64,000 nt of DNA from Croceitalea sp947503285. Its GTDB lineage: Bacteria; Bacteroidota; Bacteroidia; Flavobacteriales; Flavobacteriaceae. The notes beneath the pieces were generated by a model. The model was not told where the DNA came from, made no database searches, and worked only from the letters and a program-made list of their open reading frames with translations. Below, in pieces: positions 9,320-17,856 of this stretch (positions are counted from its first letter, which is position 1; every line of letters starts with the position of its first letter). The position numbers and the translations under genes are program-made. The stretch is from NCBI RefSeq assembly GCF_036985505.1, contig NZ_BTGQ01000002.1, forward strand, positions 434,001 through 498,000. Direction: 5' to 3'.

Positions 9320-10627
9320 ATGTCCGATCAAATGGAGACCGAAGTAAATCCTGTTGATAAAAACTGGCTTCAACGCCTGAAGAATGAAAGCTGGGAAGCG
9401 GAACTTTTGGTATCGGCAGTTGCCATTTTTGCCATTTTAAAATCCTTTTCGGGTATTGATTGGCTTTTGACCAAGTTTATAGACTACTTGAACCCCAATC
9501 AATATTTGGTCGCTTATGCCATTATTGTTAGTGGTTATCTCGCCGTAGGGGTTCTGGCGGCCATGTTTAGCATACACTTTGCCTTAAGGGCCTATTGGAT
9601 CGGCTTGGTGGGTTTGAATTCCGTATTTCCCGATTACAGTTTAGAAGATAGTGCCTATTCGCCTATTTACACCGAAAAAACCCTTCAAATGCTCCCGAAA
9701 TTATCGGTAAGCATCACCAAAATTGATGAATTATGCAGTGTTACGTTCTCAGCGGCGTTTTCCATCATGCTTATCTATCTCAATTTTACGGTGATTGCCA
9801 CAGTATATCTTATCCTATACAATCTGGCCAAAGATGTGGTACCAGAATGGATTTTATTGATTCCTTTGGGGCTGTTCATTGGCTATATCGTTTATGGAAG
9901 TATTTTGACCTCAATAGCCAATACCAAAAAATTCAGATCACATGAGAAAATACAAGAGCTTTACTTTTTGTACTCGAAATGGGGAGCAAAAATACTTTAT
10001 GGCCCTTTCCCAAAAAGTATTTTGCAAATAAGCATGATTTTTGGATCTAACTATAAAAGAAAAAAGGGGCTCATAAAAATGATTTTGTTCATGCTTTTCA
10101 TAGGCACTATTTTTGGTGGAGTACAGTTGGTTCGCTCAAACTATGATTACCTTATCAATTACGACGTGCCCGTCGACAGCTCAAAAAAACATGCTTATTA
10201 TTATGCGGATAACAATGTAGGAACCGATTTTCTATTGGCACCTGAAATCAATGCGGGTACCATCAAAAACAGGGTATTGCAATTGTTCATTCCCATTTTC
10301 AAACACGAGAAAACCATTTTTGAGGCAAAGTGTGCTATTCCCGATTTCCCCACTTTTCAACTTCCTGACGACACCGAGCGTCAAAAAAGAAGGGATACCT
10401 ACCTAGCCTGTTATGCCAAAAACCAATCGGTGACCATTAACGGCCGTACTGTCGAGGTATCTTTCTTAAAAAGTGACCACCCCCATACGGGACAATTTGG
10501 AATCGTTACTTACATCGACCTCGATAGCTTGTCGAACGGAACGCACACCTTAGGGGTCGAAAAAATATTTGAGGGCCAAAACCGTCGTAAATGGACTATT
10601 CCCTTTTACATTTCGGCCAAGAATTGA
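9320..10627 (+). CDS. Uncharacterised multi-pass membrane protein
   Basis: I do not recognise this 435-residue protein. It starts with a soluble segment (MSDQMETEVNPVDKNWL). Hydrophobic helices follow at about residues 30-50, 70-100, 145-170 and 175-205, with a further one near 250-270. The last 160 residues or so are hydrophilic and may form a beta-rich periplasmic domain (VDSSKKHAYYYADNN onward). There is no signal peptide, lipobox or enzyme motif. It sits alone between the glycosylasparaginase and polA, with 221 bases before and 168 bases after. The coding frame is continuous and its composition matches its neighbours, so it is a real gene. Confidence 0.85.
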   Translation: MSDQMETEVNPVDKNWLQRLKNESWEAELLVSAVAIFAILKSFSGIDWLLTKFIDYLNPNQYLVAYAIIVSGYLAVGVLAAMFSIHFALRAYWIGLVGLNSVFPDYSLEDSAYSPIYTEKTLQMLPKLSVSITKIDELCSVTFSAAFSIMLIYLNFTVIATVYLILYNLAKDVVPEWILLIPLGLFIGYIVYGSILTSIANTKKFRSHEKIQELYFLYSKWGAKILYGPFPKSILQISMIFGSNYKRKKGLIKMILFMLFIGTIFGGVQLVRSNYDYLINYDVPVDSSKKHAYYYADNNVGTDFLLAPEINAGTIKNRVLQLFIPIFKHEKTIFEAKCAIPDFPTFQLPDDTERQKRRDTYLACYAKNQSVTINGRTVEVSFLKSDHPHTGQFGIVTYIDLDSLSNGTHTLGVEKIFEGQNRRKWTIPFYISAKN

Positions 10628-10795
10628 CAGAAATCGCGGGGCTAACATCTTGAAAAATAATGATGTTAAATTTTATAGCATGTTTTGGTCCTAGAAAAGT
10701 CAAGCCTAAACCCCGTTATATAACACTGCCCATTTGCATAAACTTTGTACATTTAAAAAATCGTACTTCTAATTTCATATTTCAAACTTTAATTC

Positions 10796-13639
10796 ATGTC
10801 CGATCAAAAAAGACTCTTTCTGCTTGATGCCTATGCCCTTATTTTCAGGGGATATTATGCACTTATAAAAAACCCAAGGATCAATTCAAAAGGGATGGAT
10901 ACCTCTGCGATCATGGGGTTCATGAACTCCCTTTTTGATGTTATCAAACGTGAACGGCCCGATCACCTGGCCGTCGCATTCGATAAAGGTGGAAGTGTAG
11001 AACGTACTGAACTATTTGAGGCCTATAAAGCCAATCGTGACGAAACGCCCGATGCCATTCGAATTGCCATACCCTATATTCAGAATATCTTGAAGGCAAT
11101 GAAAATTCCCGTAGTGGAATTAGAAGGCTATGAAGCGGACGACCTTATCGGCACTTTGGCGAAACAAGCCGAAAAAGAAGATTATAAGGTTTTCATGGTT
11201 ACCCCTGACAAGGACTTTGGGCAATTGGTCTCAGAAAATATATTCATGTACCGACCAGCTCGTATGGGCAATGGTATTGAAATATGGGGTATTCCTGAAA
11301 TACAAAAGCGCTTTGGCGTTGAACGCCCAGAACAGGTCATTGACTATTTGGGCATGATGGGTGACGCCAGTGATAATATACCCGGTCTACCTGGTGTAGG
11401 TGATAAAACGGCTAAAAAGTTTCTAGAGCAGTTTGGTGATATGGAAGGACTACTTGCCAACACCGATCAATTAAAGGGCAAAATGAGGGAGAAAGTCGAG
11501 GCCAACGCCGAACTTGGTCGTTTATCACGTAAGCTTGCCGAGATCAAAACGGATTGCGAGGTTACCTTCAAAGCAGATGACTATGAAATGTGCGAACCTG
11601 ATGCCGAGAAGGTACAAGAGGTTTTTGAAGAACTTGAATTCAGAAGGCTAAAAGAGCAGTTTATCAAAATATTTTCCGGTGAAACGGAACCTGTTACCCA
11701 AGTTACGAATACGGTTACGGCAAAGCAAGAAACTCAAAAGGCCAAAGTGGCGGGTGGCGGACAATTTACATTATTTGGTGGTGACCCAGCCGAAGCGGCA
11801 GCAACCATTAAAGATGTCAACAGTCGAAAAACCATCTCAGAAGTACCGCACTTTTACCAATTGGTCACTGAAGGTGCCGCCATGAATTTGTTTTTGAACA
11901 AGTTGATGCAACAGGCGTCGGTTTGTTTTGACACCGAGACTACCTCGATAAACCCACTTGATGCCAAATTGGTGGGTATTGCCTTTAGTTGGAGTGCTAA
12001 CAAGGGGTTTTATGTAGCCTTTCCTGAAGATGAAGAACGCGTTAATACCTTATTACAGCAATTGCGTCCCTTTTTTGAATCGGAAAACATTGAAAAAATA
12101 GGGCAAAACCTAAAGTATGATATCAAAGTAATGCAGAATTATGGTATAGCGGTGAAGGGAAAACTCTTTGATACAATGTTGGCACATTACCTTATCAACC
12201 CTGATATGCGGCATAACATGGACGTACTTTCAGAAACCTATCTGAACTACACCCCTGTTTCCATTACTGAACTCATCGGCAAAAAAGGGAAGAACCAATT
12301 GAACATGCGTGATGTCCCCATTGAAAAACAAACGGAATATGCCGTAGAGGATGCCGATATCACATTGCAATTGGCAGCCCATTTTCGTCCTGAACTGGCT
12401 GAAGCGAAAACGGAAAAATTATTTGAATCCATCGAAATACCACTATTGCGGGTCTTGGCCGATATGGAGCGCGAAGGTATCAATTTGGATAAAGCGTTCT
12501 TGGGTTCACTTTCCGAGGATCTCGATAATGATATCAAAAACTTGGAACAACGTATTTATGAGGCCGCGGGAGTTGAATTCAACATTGGATCCCCGAAACA
12601 ATTGGGAGAGATTTTGTTTGATAAAATGAAACTCGTCGACAAACCGAAAAAAACAAAGACCGGTCAATATTCTACGGCAGAGGATGTACTCTCGTATTTG
12701 GCCAAAGATCACGAGATCATCCAAAATGTATTGGATTATCGAGGGCTTTCCAAACTCAAGAGCACCTATGTAGATGCCCTACCAGAACAGGTACATACAA
12801 ACACGGGGCGAGTACACACCGATTATATGCAAACAGTAGCGGCAACAGGTCGTCTGAGCAGCAATAACCCCAATTTGCAGAATATCCCGATCCGTACCGA
12901 ACGGGGACGCCAAGTTCGAAAGGCCTTTGTGCCACGCGATGAAAACCACGTATTGTTGGCAGCTGATTACTCACAAATAGAACTTCGTATCATTGCAGCT
13001 TTGAGCGAAGAGGATACCATGATCGAAGCCTTTAAAAATGGGATGGACATTCATGCCTCGACGGCTTCAAAAGTATTTAACGTGCCAATCGAAGCCGTTA
13101 CCCGTGAACAACGCAGCAATGCGAAAACCGTTAATTTCGGTATCATTTACGGGGTATCGGCATTTGGGCTAAGCAACCAAACCGACCTAACACGAGCTGA
13201 ATCAAAAGAACTTATCGACACTTACTACAAAACATATCCGAAGCTCAGAAACTACATGGGCGAACAGGTTGACTTTGCCCGTGATAATGGCTATGTACAA
13301 ACCGTGCTGGGCCGTCGTAGGTATTTAAAGGACATCAATGCCGGTAATCAAGTTGTTCGTGGCGCGGCCGAACGAAATGCCGTAAATGCACCGATACAGG
13401 GTAGCGCGGCAGATATTATCAAACTTGCCATGATCAATATCCACAAAAAACTTTCAGAAGGCAATTACAAAACCAAGATGTTGCTTCAGGTACATGATGA
13501 ACTGGTCTTTGATTGCTATAAACCAGAGCTGGAGGAAATGAAAAACCTTATTAAAACCGAAATGGAAAATGCGTATACGATGAGCGTTCCGTTAGATGTT
13601 GAGGTCGGTATTGGTGAGAATTGGTTAGAGGCGCATTAG
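10796..13639 (+). CDS. polA: DNA polymerase I
   Basis: All three domains of PolA are present in 947 residues. The N-terminal 5'-nuclease (about 1-300) has the AFDKGG, EGYEADDLIGT and GDASDNIPGLPGVGDKTA motifs. The 3'-5' exonuclease (about 350-540) keeps the D-x-E motif in CFDTETTS, so proofreading is probably intact. The polymerase has motif A (DYSQIELRIIAAL), motif B (KTVNFGIIYGVSAFGLS) and motif C (QVHDELVFD). It fills Okazaki-fragment and repair gaps. Its stop codon lies only 11 nt before the sulfatase ATG. Confidence 0.98.
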   Translation: MSDQKRLFLLDAYALIFRGYYALIKNPRINSKGMDTSAIMGFMNSLFDVIKRERPDHLAVAFDKGGSVERTELFEAYKANRDETPDAIRIAIPYIQNILKAMKIPVVELEGYEADDLIGTLAKQAEKEDYKVFMVTPDKDFGQLVSENIFMYRPARMGNGIEIWGIPEIQKRFGVERPEQVIDYLGMMGDASDNIPGLPGVGDKTAKKFLEQFGDMEGLLANTDQLKGKMREKVEANAELGRLSRKLAEIKTDCEVTFKADDYEMCEPDAEKVQEVFEELEFRRLKEQFIKIFSGETEPVTQVTNTVTAKQETQKAKVAGGGQFTLFGGDPAEAAATIKDVNSRKTISEVPHFYQLVTEGAAMNLFLNKLMQQASVCFDTETTSINPLDAKLVGIAFSWSANKGFYVAFPEDEERVNTLLQQLRPFFESENIEKIGQNLKYDIKVMQNYGIAVKGKLFDTMLAHYLINPDMRHNMDVLSETYLNYTPVSITELIGKKGKNQLNMRDVPIEKQTEYAVEDADITLQLAAHFRPELAEAKTEKLFESIEIPLLRVLADMEREGINLDKAFLGSLSEDLDNDIKNLEQRIYEAAGVEFNIGSPKQLGEILFDKMKLVDKPKKTKTGQYSTAEDVLSYLAKDHEIIQNVLDYRGLSKLKSTYVDALPEQVHTNTGRVHTDYMQTVAATGRLSSNNPNLQNIPIRTERGRQVRKAFVPRDENHVLLAADYSQIELRIIAALSEEDTMIEAFKNGMDIHASTASKVFNVPIEAVTREQRSNAKTVNFGIIYGVSAFGLSNQTDLTRAESKELIDTYYKTYPKLRNYMGEQVDFARDNGYVQTVLGRRRYLKDINAGNQVVRGAAERNAVNAPIQGSAADIIKLAMINIHKKLSEGNYKTKMLLQVHDELVFDCYKPELEEMKNLIKTEMENAYTMSVPLDVEVGIGENWLEAH

Positions 13640-13650
13640 ACCAAAATAAT

Positions 13651-15339
13651 ATGAAACATGCCTTTTGTTATATTTTGGCTATCGGTATGCTTTTCAACTG
13701 TACCCAAACCCAACGACCAACAAAGGTATCCAGGACCGATTCGGAATGGAATCCCGAATTGAATTTTCGACCCAACATCCTATGGATCGTAGCTGAAGAT
13801 CAAAGTCCGAACATACCTGCTTTTGGCGATAGCACCGTTGTAACGCCTACCTTGAACCGATTGGCCGCGGAAGGGGTATGCTATGATAACTTCTATAGTG
13901 CCCATCCTGTTTGCGCTCCAGCGAGGGCGTCCATTATTACAGGAAGGTATGCCAATAGCATAGGGGCGAGTCATATGCGTACGGGGCCTTGGTTTGCCGC
14001 AAACATCACTCAAGAAATCATTCAAAACTACAAAGCCCTACCTGAAGGAAATATTCCCTACGAAGCAGTACCCCCGAAAGAGGTCAAAATGTTTACCGAA
14101 TATTTACGGGCTGCCGGATATTACAGTAGCAACAATGCCAAAGAAGACTACCAATTCAGAAAGACCATGACCGCTTGGGACGAGAGTAGTAATATGGCCC
14201 ATTGGCGAAATAGGCCCAAGGGAAAACCCTTTTTCTCGGTCTTTAACATCGGTGTGACACATGAATCAAGGATTTGGGCAAAAGCCAAGGATTCACTCTG
14301 GGTACCCAAAAATCTTGAAGTACCGGTACCACCGTATTTACCCAATACCGAAACAGGTCGAAAAGATGTGCGTAGAATGTATTCCAACATTTTGGAAATG
14401 GATGCCCAAACGGCCAAAATCTTACAAGAATTAAAAGCGGATGGCCTATTGGACAGTACCATTGTCGTATGGTATACCGACCATGGTGGGCCCTTGCCCA
14501 GACAAAAACGACTATTGTACGATAGTGGCACCAAAGTGCCGATGATCATTCGATTTCCGAATGGGGAATTCGCCGGTATGAGAGACGACCGTATGGTCAG
14601 CTTTATCGATCTGGCACCGACGATGCTTTCCCTAGTTGGTATCAAACCGCCCGACCACATGCAGGGTACCGCATTTTTAGGCGAGTATTTGCGTACCGAG
14701 GAACCAGAATTCATTTTTGGCGCCGCGGACCGTTTTGATGAATTTACCGATAACATTCGTTCGGTACGTGACAAACAGTTTCGATATATCAAAAACTACA
14801 ATCCTGAAAAGCCATTGTATGCCGATGTGGCCTATCGAAAGAACATGCCCATCATGAGAGAGCTACTGCGCTTAAAGGAAGAAAACCAATTGACCGTTGC
14901 ACAAGCGCTCTGGTTTGAACGACCAAGACCTGAAGAAGAACTTTATGATGTAATCAATGATCCATATGAAGTACACAATTTGGCCCAACTTCCAGAATAT
15001 CGAGAAAAACTGCTCTCTTTAAGAAAGGCTTGTTCCAATTGGGTAGGCCGTATCAATGACACTGGCCTTCGACCAGAGCAAGAACTTATCGACATGTTTT
15101 GGCCTAATGGCGAACAGCCCAATACCTCAAACCCTGAACTTGAGCATTCCAACGGTACAATCACCATTAGTTGTGCCACGGAAGGAGCCTCTATTGGATA
15201 TCAAATTGTCGGGGCGGACCAAGAAGGCTGGACCGTCTACACCAAACCCTTTTCAGTTAAGGGCGGCACCACGATCAAAGCCGTCGCGCATCGGTTAGGG
15301 TATAAACGAAGTGCAATGGAAACCTTTGAGGTCAAATAG
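13651..15339 (+). CDS. Family S1 sulfatase, lipoprotein
   Basis: A type I sulfatase of 562 residues. Cys88 in VCAPARASIITGRY fits the C-x-P-x-R motif whose cysteine becomes formylglycine, and the metal-binding start NILWIVAEDQSPN and the later WYTDHGGPLPRQKR also fit. The N-terminus MKHAFCYILAIGMLFNC ends in a possible lipobox. The last 65 residues or so (from TITISCATEGASIGY) resemble the C-terminal domain of chitobiase/beta-hexosaminidases. It resembles heparan- or N-sulfoglucosamine-type sulfatases, but the substrate is not provable here. I use the ATG at 13651 rather than an in-frame TTG inside polA. No SusC/SusD pair or maturase is adjacent. Confidence 0.9.
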   Translation: MKHAFCYILAIGMLFNCTQTQRPTKVSRTDSEWNPELNFRPNILWIVAEDQSPNIPAFGDSTVVTPTLNRLAAEGVCYDNFYSAHPVCAPARASIITGRYANSIGASHMRTGPWFAANITQEIIQNYKALPEGNIPYEAVPPKEVKMFTEYLRAAGYYSSNNAKEDYQFRKTMTAWDESSNMAHWRNRPKGKPFFSVFNIGVTHESRIWAKAKDSLWVPKNLEVPVPPYLPNTETGRKDVRRMYSNILEMDAQTAKILQELKADGLLDSTIVVWYTDHGGPLPRQKRLLYDSGTKVPMIIRFPNGEFAGMRDDRMVSFIDLAPTMLSLVGIKPPDHMQGTAFLGEYLRTEEPEFIFGAADRFDEFTDNIRSVRDKQFRYIKNYNPEKPLYADVAYRKNMPIMRELLRLKEENQLTVAQALWFERPRPEEELYDVINDPYEVHNLAQLPEYREKLLSLRKACSNWVGRINDTGLRPEQELIDMFWPNGEQPNTSNPELEHSNGTITISCATEGASIGYQIVGADQEGWTVYTKPFSVKGGTTIKAVAHRLGYKRSAMETFEVK

Positions 15340-15447
15340 ACACTATAGCCTGTTTAAGCTATTCATGTTCTTACAAAAAATCGACCTTCAGAAGGTTTTC
15401 AGAGAGAAAGGGGAAGCTTCATCCAATAGGGTTCGTGCACTTTGGTC

Positions 15448-15618
15448 TTACCAAAAACCAAAAGTGAACCTTGATTTTGTTTTTGTTTGTTTTCCCAACC
15501 TTTTTCTTTTTAGAACAACTTCTTTGTTTTGTAAACGTGCGGCTTCCTCAAAATGTGCGAATAGTTCCATTGAAAAAGGTTGAGCCTGCCATACGCTAGG
15601 GTAATGTTTTAATTTCAT
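15448..15618 (-). CDS. Possible small protein of 56 residues
   Basis: An ATG-initiated frame encodes a basic small protein beginning MKLKHYPSVWQAQPFSMELF. It has an amphipathic helical middle (FAHFEEAARLQ) and a lysine/arginine-rich tail ending FTFGFW. The non-random composition and full-length frame in a gene-poor region suggest a real gene. I found no clear ribosome-binding site or promoter and recognise no family. It could equally be a relic or chance. Confidence 0.35.
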   Translation of the reverse strand: MKLKHYPSVWQAQPFSMELFAHFEEAARLQNKEVVLKRKRLGKQTKTKSRFTFGFW

Positions 15619-15763
15619 AACGTTGTATTTTCTATTTCAGAGCGCGCAAAATTGCATCAAAAGCAATGTGTTGAAAACATCAAAGTTTTCCGATTTCTGT
15701 GCTATTTTAACATGAGTTCGACGTAAGAAACCTATCACTGTTTTCTCGCGATTTGTAAGCTAT

Positions 15764-15883
15764 GTCAAGTTGAGCCTACCTTGTCGGCAGACAGGCGCAG
15801 TGTAAACCTCTCTTTAAATGTACATTCTTTCAAGCTCTGGACTGCGCTCGGGGTTACAACTGTCAATTTTTGTTGACAGTTGT
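15764..15883. repeat. Degenerate interspersed inverted repeat
   Basis: The left arm contains TGTCAAGTTGAGC, then a small imperfect hairpin (CTTGTCGGCAGACAGG) and GCGCAGT. The right arm contains CTGGACTGCGCTCGGGG and TTACA, which is close to the reverse complement of the left arm without the inserted hairpin. The pattern resembles the short TGAGCGCAGTCGA-type repeats scattered through flavobacterial genomes, here much mutated. The identification is from memory of the pattern and is not certain. Confidence 0.5.
15856..15883. terminator. Strong hairpin, possible terminator
   Basis: ACAACTGTCAA and TTGACAGTTGT form a perfect 11-bp stem around the 6-nt loop TTTTTG, followed on the plus strand by a TTTTCTTTT tract. 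It could end read-through from the sulfatase gene or be the edge of the repeat element. The stem is not especially GC-rich. Confidence 0.45.
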
Positions 15884-15999
15884 TTTCTTTTGGATCTACT
15901 GTTACTTCGAACTCACGTTATTTTATCTCAAATGGAAGAATGGAACACCTCTGAAAAGTAAAGGAAACAAAGCTATTTTTTATGGGAAGGAATAAGAGG

Positions 16000-16455
16000 T
16001 CAACGCTTTACAGACGATTCATAATTCTCGCCTATTTGATCCAAGACCCTCAAGAAGGTCTCAAATTCCATGATATCCAAATCTTTAATGGCCTGTGCCC
16101 TTAATTGGTCAGCATGTGGGGAAATCAATGCAATCAACGCTTTACCCCTTGAGGTCAACTCCAATTTAAAACGTTTCATATCCCCCTCAAAACGCGTTTT
16201 TTTTATCCAACTTTTACGTTCTAGCCCGCCAATAACCCTTGATGTGGTCGCACGATTCCTAAAATTCGATTTTACGATTTCAGCCTGCGAGGCTGCATCG
16301 CCCAACTGCGAAATACGATGAAGAATTACCCATTGTTCAATAGTCATTTCGATATCAAGCGCTTCGAACTTGCGCAAATAAGCCTCTTGTATTTTTCGCA
16401 AGACCAAATCTAAATGTAAGCCAATACCTTGTATTTTATCTATTTGATTGAGCAT
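16000..16455 (-). CDS. MarR family transcriptional regulator of the tyrosine cluster
   Basis: A 151-residue winged-helix regulator. The recognition region lies around SQAEIVKSNFRNRATTSRVIGGLERKSW, followed by the wing and C-terminal dimerisation helices. It is divergent from hpd-hmgA-fahA and separated by 189 bases holding two palindromes (16471-16487 and 16594-16608). The second overlaps the likely hpd -7 element. This suggests that it represses both itself and the tyrosine catabolic genes until an aromatic intermediate binds (inference from position). The family is clear; the ligand is not. Confidence 0.88.
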   Translation of the reverse strand: MLNQIDKIQGIGLHLDLVLRKIQEAYLRKFEALDIEMTIEQWVILHRISQLGDAASQAEIVKSNFRNRATTSRVIGGLERKSWIKKTRFEGDMKRFKLELTSRGKALIALISPHADQLRAQAIKDLDIMEFETFLRVLDQIGENYESSVKR

Positions 16456-16470
16456 AGTTTAAATTAACCC

Positions 16471-16487
16471 ATGACATATCGTGTCAT
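16471..16487. promoter_or_regulatory. Palindrome upstream of the marR gene
   Basis: ATGACA, a 5-nt spacer and TGTCAT form a perfect inverted repeat 16 bases upstream of the regulator start codon. It is a plausible autoregulatory operator. Confidence 0.4.
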
Positions 16488-16569
16488 GTCAAAATACTTG
16501 AAAATAATAATTCGTGGGGCCGTATATCCCATCTCAAACAACCCTTGAAAAATTATAATCAAAAGTCTT

Positions 16570-16596
16570 TTTGTATTTCAAAATTACGTATTTTTG
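16570..16596 (+). promoter_or_regulatory. Probable promoter of the tyrosine cluster
   Basis: TATTTTTG (16589-16596) matches the TAnnTTTG -7 element. A TTTG at 16570-16573 lies upstream, but with a 15-nt spacer that is short for the consensus. Transcription would start about 40 bases before the hpd ATG. Confidence 0.42.
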
Positions 16597-16608
16597 TTGC
16601 ATCAACAA
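16594..16608. promoter_or_regulatory. Probable MarR-type operator at the hpd promoter
   Basis: TTGTTG, CAT, CAACAA is a perfect 6-bp inverted repeat overlapping the 3' end of the predicted -7 element and the likely start site. Size, symmetry and position suit a MarR dimer acting as a repressor of hpd. Confidence 0.5.
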
Positions 16609-16644
16609 CAATTTTAATTTAATAGCTCCCTAAAATAGATTTCA

Positions 16645-17778
16645 ATGGATACGACCGCACTACCAAAACTTCATGACAAGGCCCAAGATTTTATGCCGAT
16701 CAACGGCACTGATTATATTGAGCTCTATGTTGGTAACTCTAAGCAAGCAGCGCACTTTTATAAGACCGCCTTTGGCTTTCAATCGTATGCCTATGCCGGC
16801 CTACAGACCGGCCTAAAAGACCGCGAAAGTTATGTCGTGATCCAAGATAAAATACGTCTGGTACTCACCTCACCTTTAAAAAGTGGCACTGAAATCGGCA
16901 AGCATATCGACAGCCACGGTGATGGGGTAAAAGTGGTGGCCCTATGGGTCGATGATGCCACTTATGCATACGAAACTGCGGTTTCTAAAGGTGCTAAGTC
17001 ATATATGGAGCCCGTGACGGAAGAAGATGAAAATGGAAAGGTGGTTCGTGCTGGTATTTACACTTACGGCGAGACTGTTCATATTTTTGTGGAACGCAAA
17101 GACTATAAAGGTACTTTTTTACCAGGCTATACCAAATGGGAAACCCCGGATTACAATCCCGCACCGACCGGATTGAAATATGTAGACCATATGGTCGGTA
17201 ACGTAGGTTGGGACCGCATGAACCATTGGGTAGAATTTTATGAAAAGGTGATGGGCTTTGTGAATATCCTATCTTTTGATGATAAGGATATCTCTACCGA
17301 ATACACGGCCCTAATGAGCAAGGTGATGAGCAACGGCAATGGTAGGATTAAATTTCCAATCAACGAACCGGCCGAAGGTGCAAAGAAATCGCAAGTGGAG
17401 GAGTACTTGGATTTTTACGAAGGCGAAGGCGTGCAACATATTGCGGTTGCTACGGATGACATCATTAAAACAGTTCGTGATTTAAGAAGCCGTGGTATAG
17501 AATTCTTGACCATTCCCGATACATATTACGATGCAGTCACCGACCGGGTAGGCCAAATTGATGAAGATATTGCCCCGTTAAAAGAGCTTGGAATATTGGT
17601 TGACCGCGATGATGAAGGTTATTTGTTGCAGATATTCACACGACCGATAGAGCCCAGACCTACGATGTTCTTTGAAATCATTCAAAGAAAAGGCGCACAA
17701 TCATTTGGAAAAGGTAACTTTAAGGCACTATTCGAGGCTATTGAACTTGAGCAACAATTAAGGGGGACATTACATTAA
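16645..17778 (+). CDS. hpd: 4-hydroxyphenylpyruvate dioxygenase
   Basis: Converts 4-hydroxyphenylpyruvate to homogentisate, the second step of tyrosine breakdown, in the cytoplasm. The 377-residue protein has two vicinal-oxygen-chelate domains. Likely Fe(II) ligands are the His in KYVDHMVGNV, the His in EGVQHIAVATDD and the Glu in MFFEIIQRKGAQSFG. The C-terminal GKGNFKALFEAIE is also typical. It is the first gene of the cluster, 78 bases before hmgA, and probably under the divergent MarR regulator. Confidence 0.97.
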   Translation: MDTTALPKLHDKAQDFMPINGTDYIELYVGNSKQAAHFYKTAFGFQSYAYAGLQTGLKDRESYVVIQDKIRLVLTSPLKSGTEIGKHIDSHGDGVKVVALWVDDATYAYETAVSKGAKSYMEPVTEEDENGKVVRAGIYTYGETVHIFVERKDYKGTFLPGYTKWETPDYNPAPTGLKYVDHMVGNVGWDRMNHWVEFYEKVMGFVNILSFDDKDISTEYTALMSKVMSNGNGRIKFPINEPAEGAKKSQVEEYLDFYEGEGVQHIAVATDDIIKTVRDLRSRGIEFLTIPDTYYDAVTDRVGQIDEDIAPLKELGILVDRDDEGYLLQIFTRPIEPRPTMFFEIIQRKGAQSFGKGNFKALFEAIELEQQLRGTLH

Positions 17779-17856
17779 AAACGTAGTTTAGAAGTTTAAT
17801 GTTTAACGTTTTTGAACTTGAATTTGATCCTTGAGTTTGAACTTTAAAACAAAACT

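Larger units (their letters stand above)
15340..15999. other. Gene-poor interval
   Basis: This is the only interval over 300 bases without a secure gene. Its left part holds a possible 56-codon reading frame on the minus strand (15448-15618). Its right part holds a degenerate inverted-repeat element (about 15764-15883) ending in a strong hairpin. Nothing recognisable is seen between 15620 and 15760 or between 15890 and 15999. Confidence 0.7.

Noticed and set aside
10643..10668. Inverted repeat TAACATC with GATGTTA before polA
   Set aside because: Only 7 bp with a 12-nt AT-rich loop and no clear T-run; too weak to call a terminator.
14148..14792. 214-codon frame antisense to the sulfatase gene
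   Set aside because: It lies entirely inside a clear sulfatase gene, its peptide lacks any domain, and such long antisense frames arise from codon bias.
15311..15583. 90-codon frame overlapping the end of the sulfatase gene
   Set aside because: It starts within the sulfatase gene and its peptide is a mixture of basic and phenylalanine-rich stretches; the 56-codon minus-strand frame is more protein-like.
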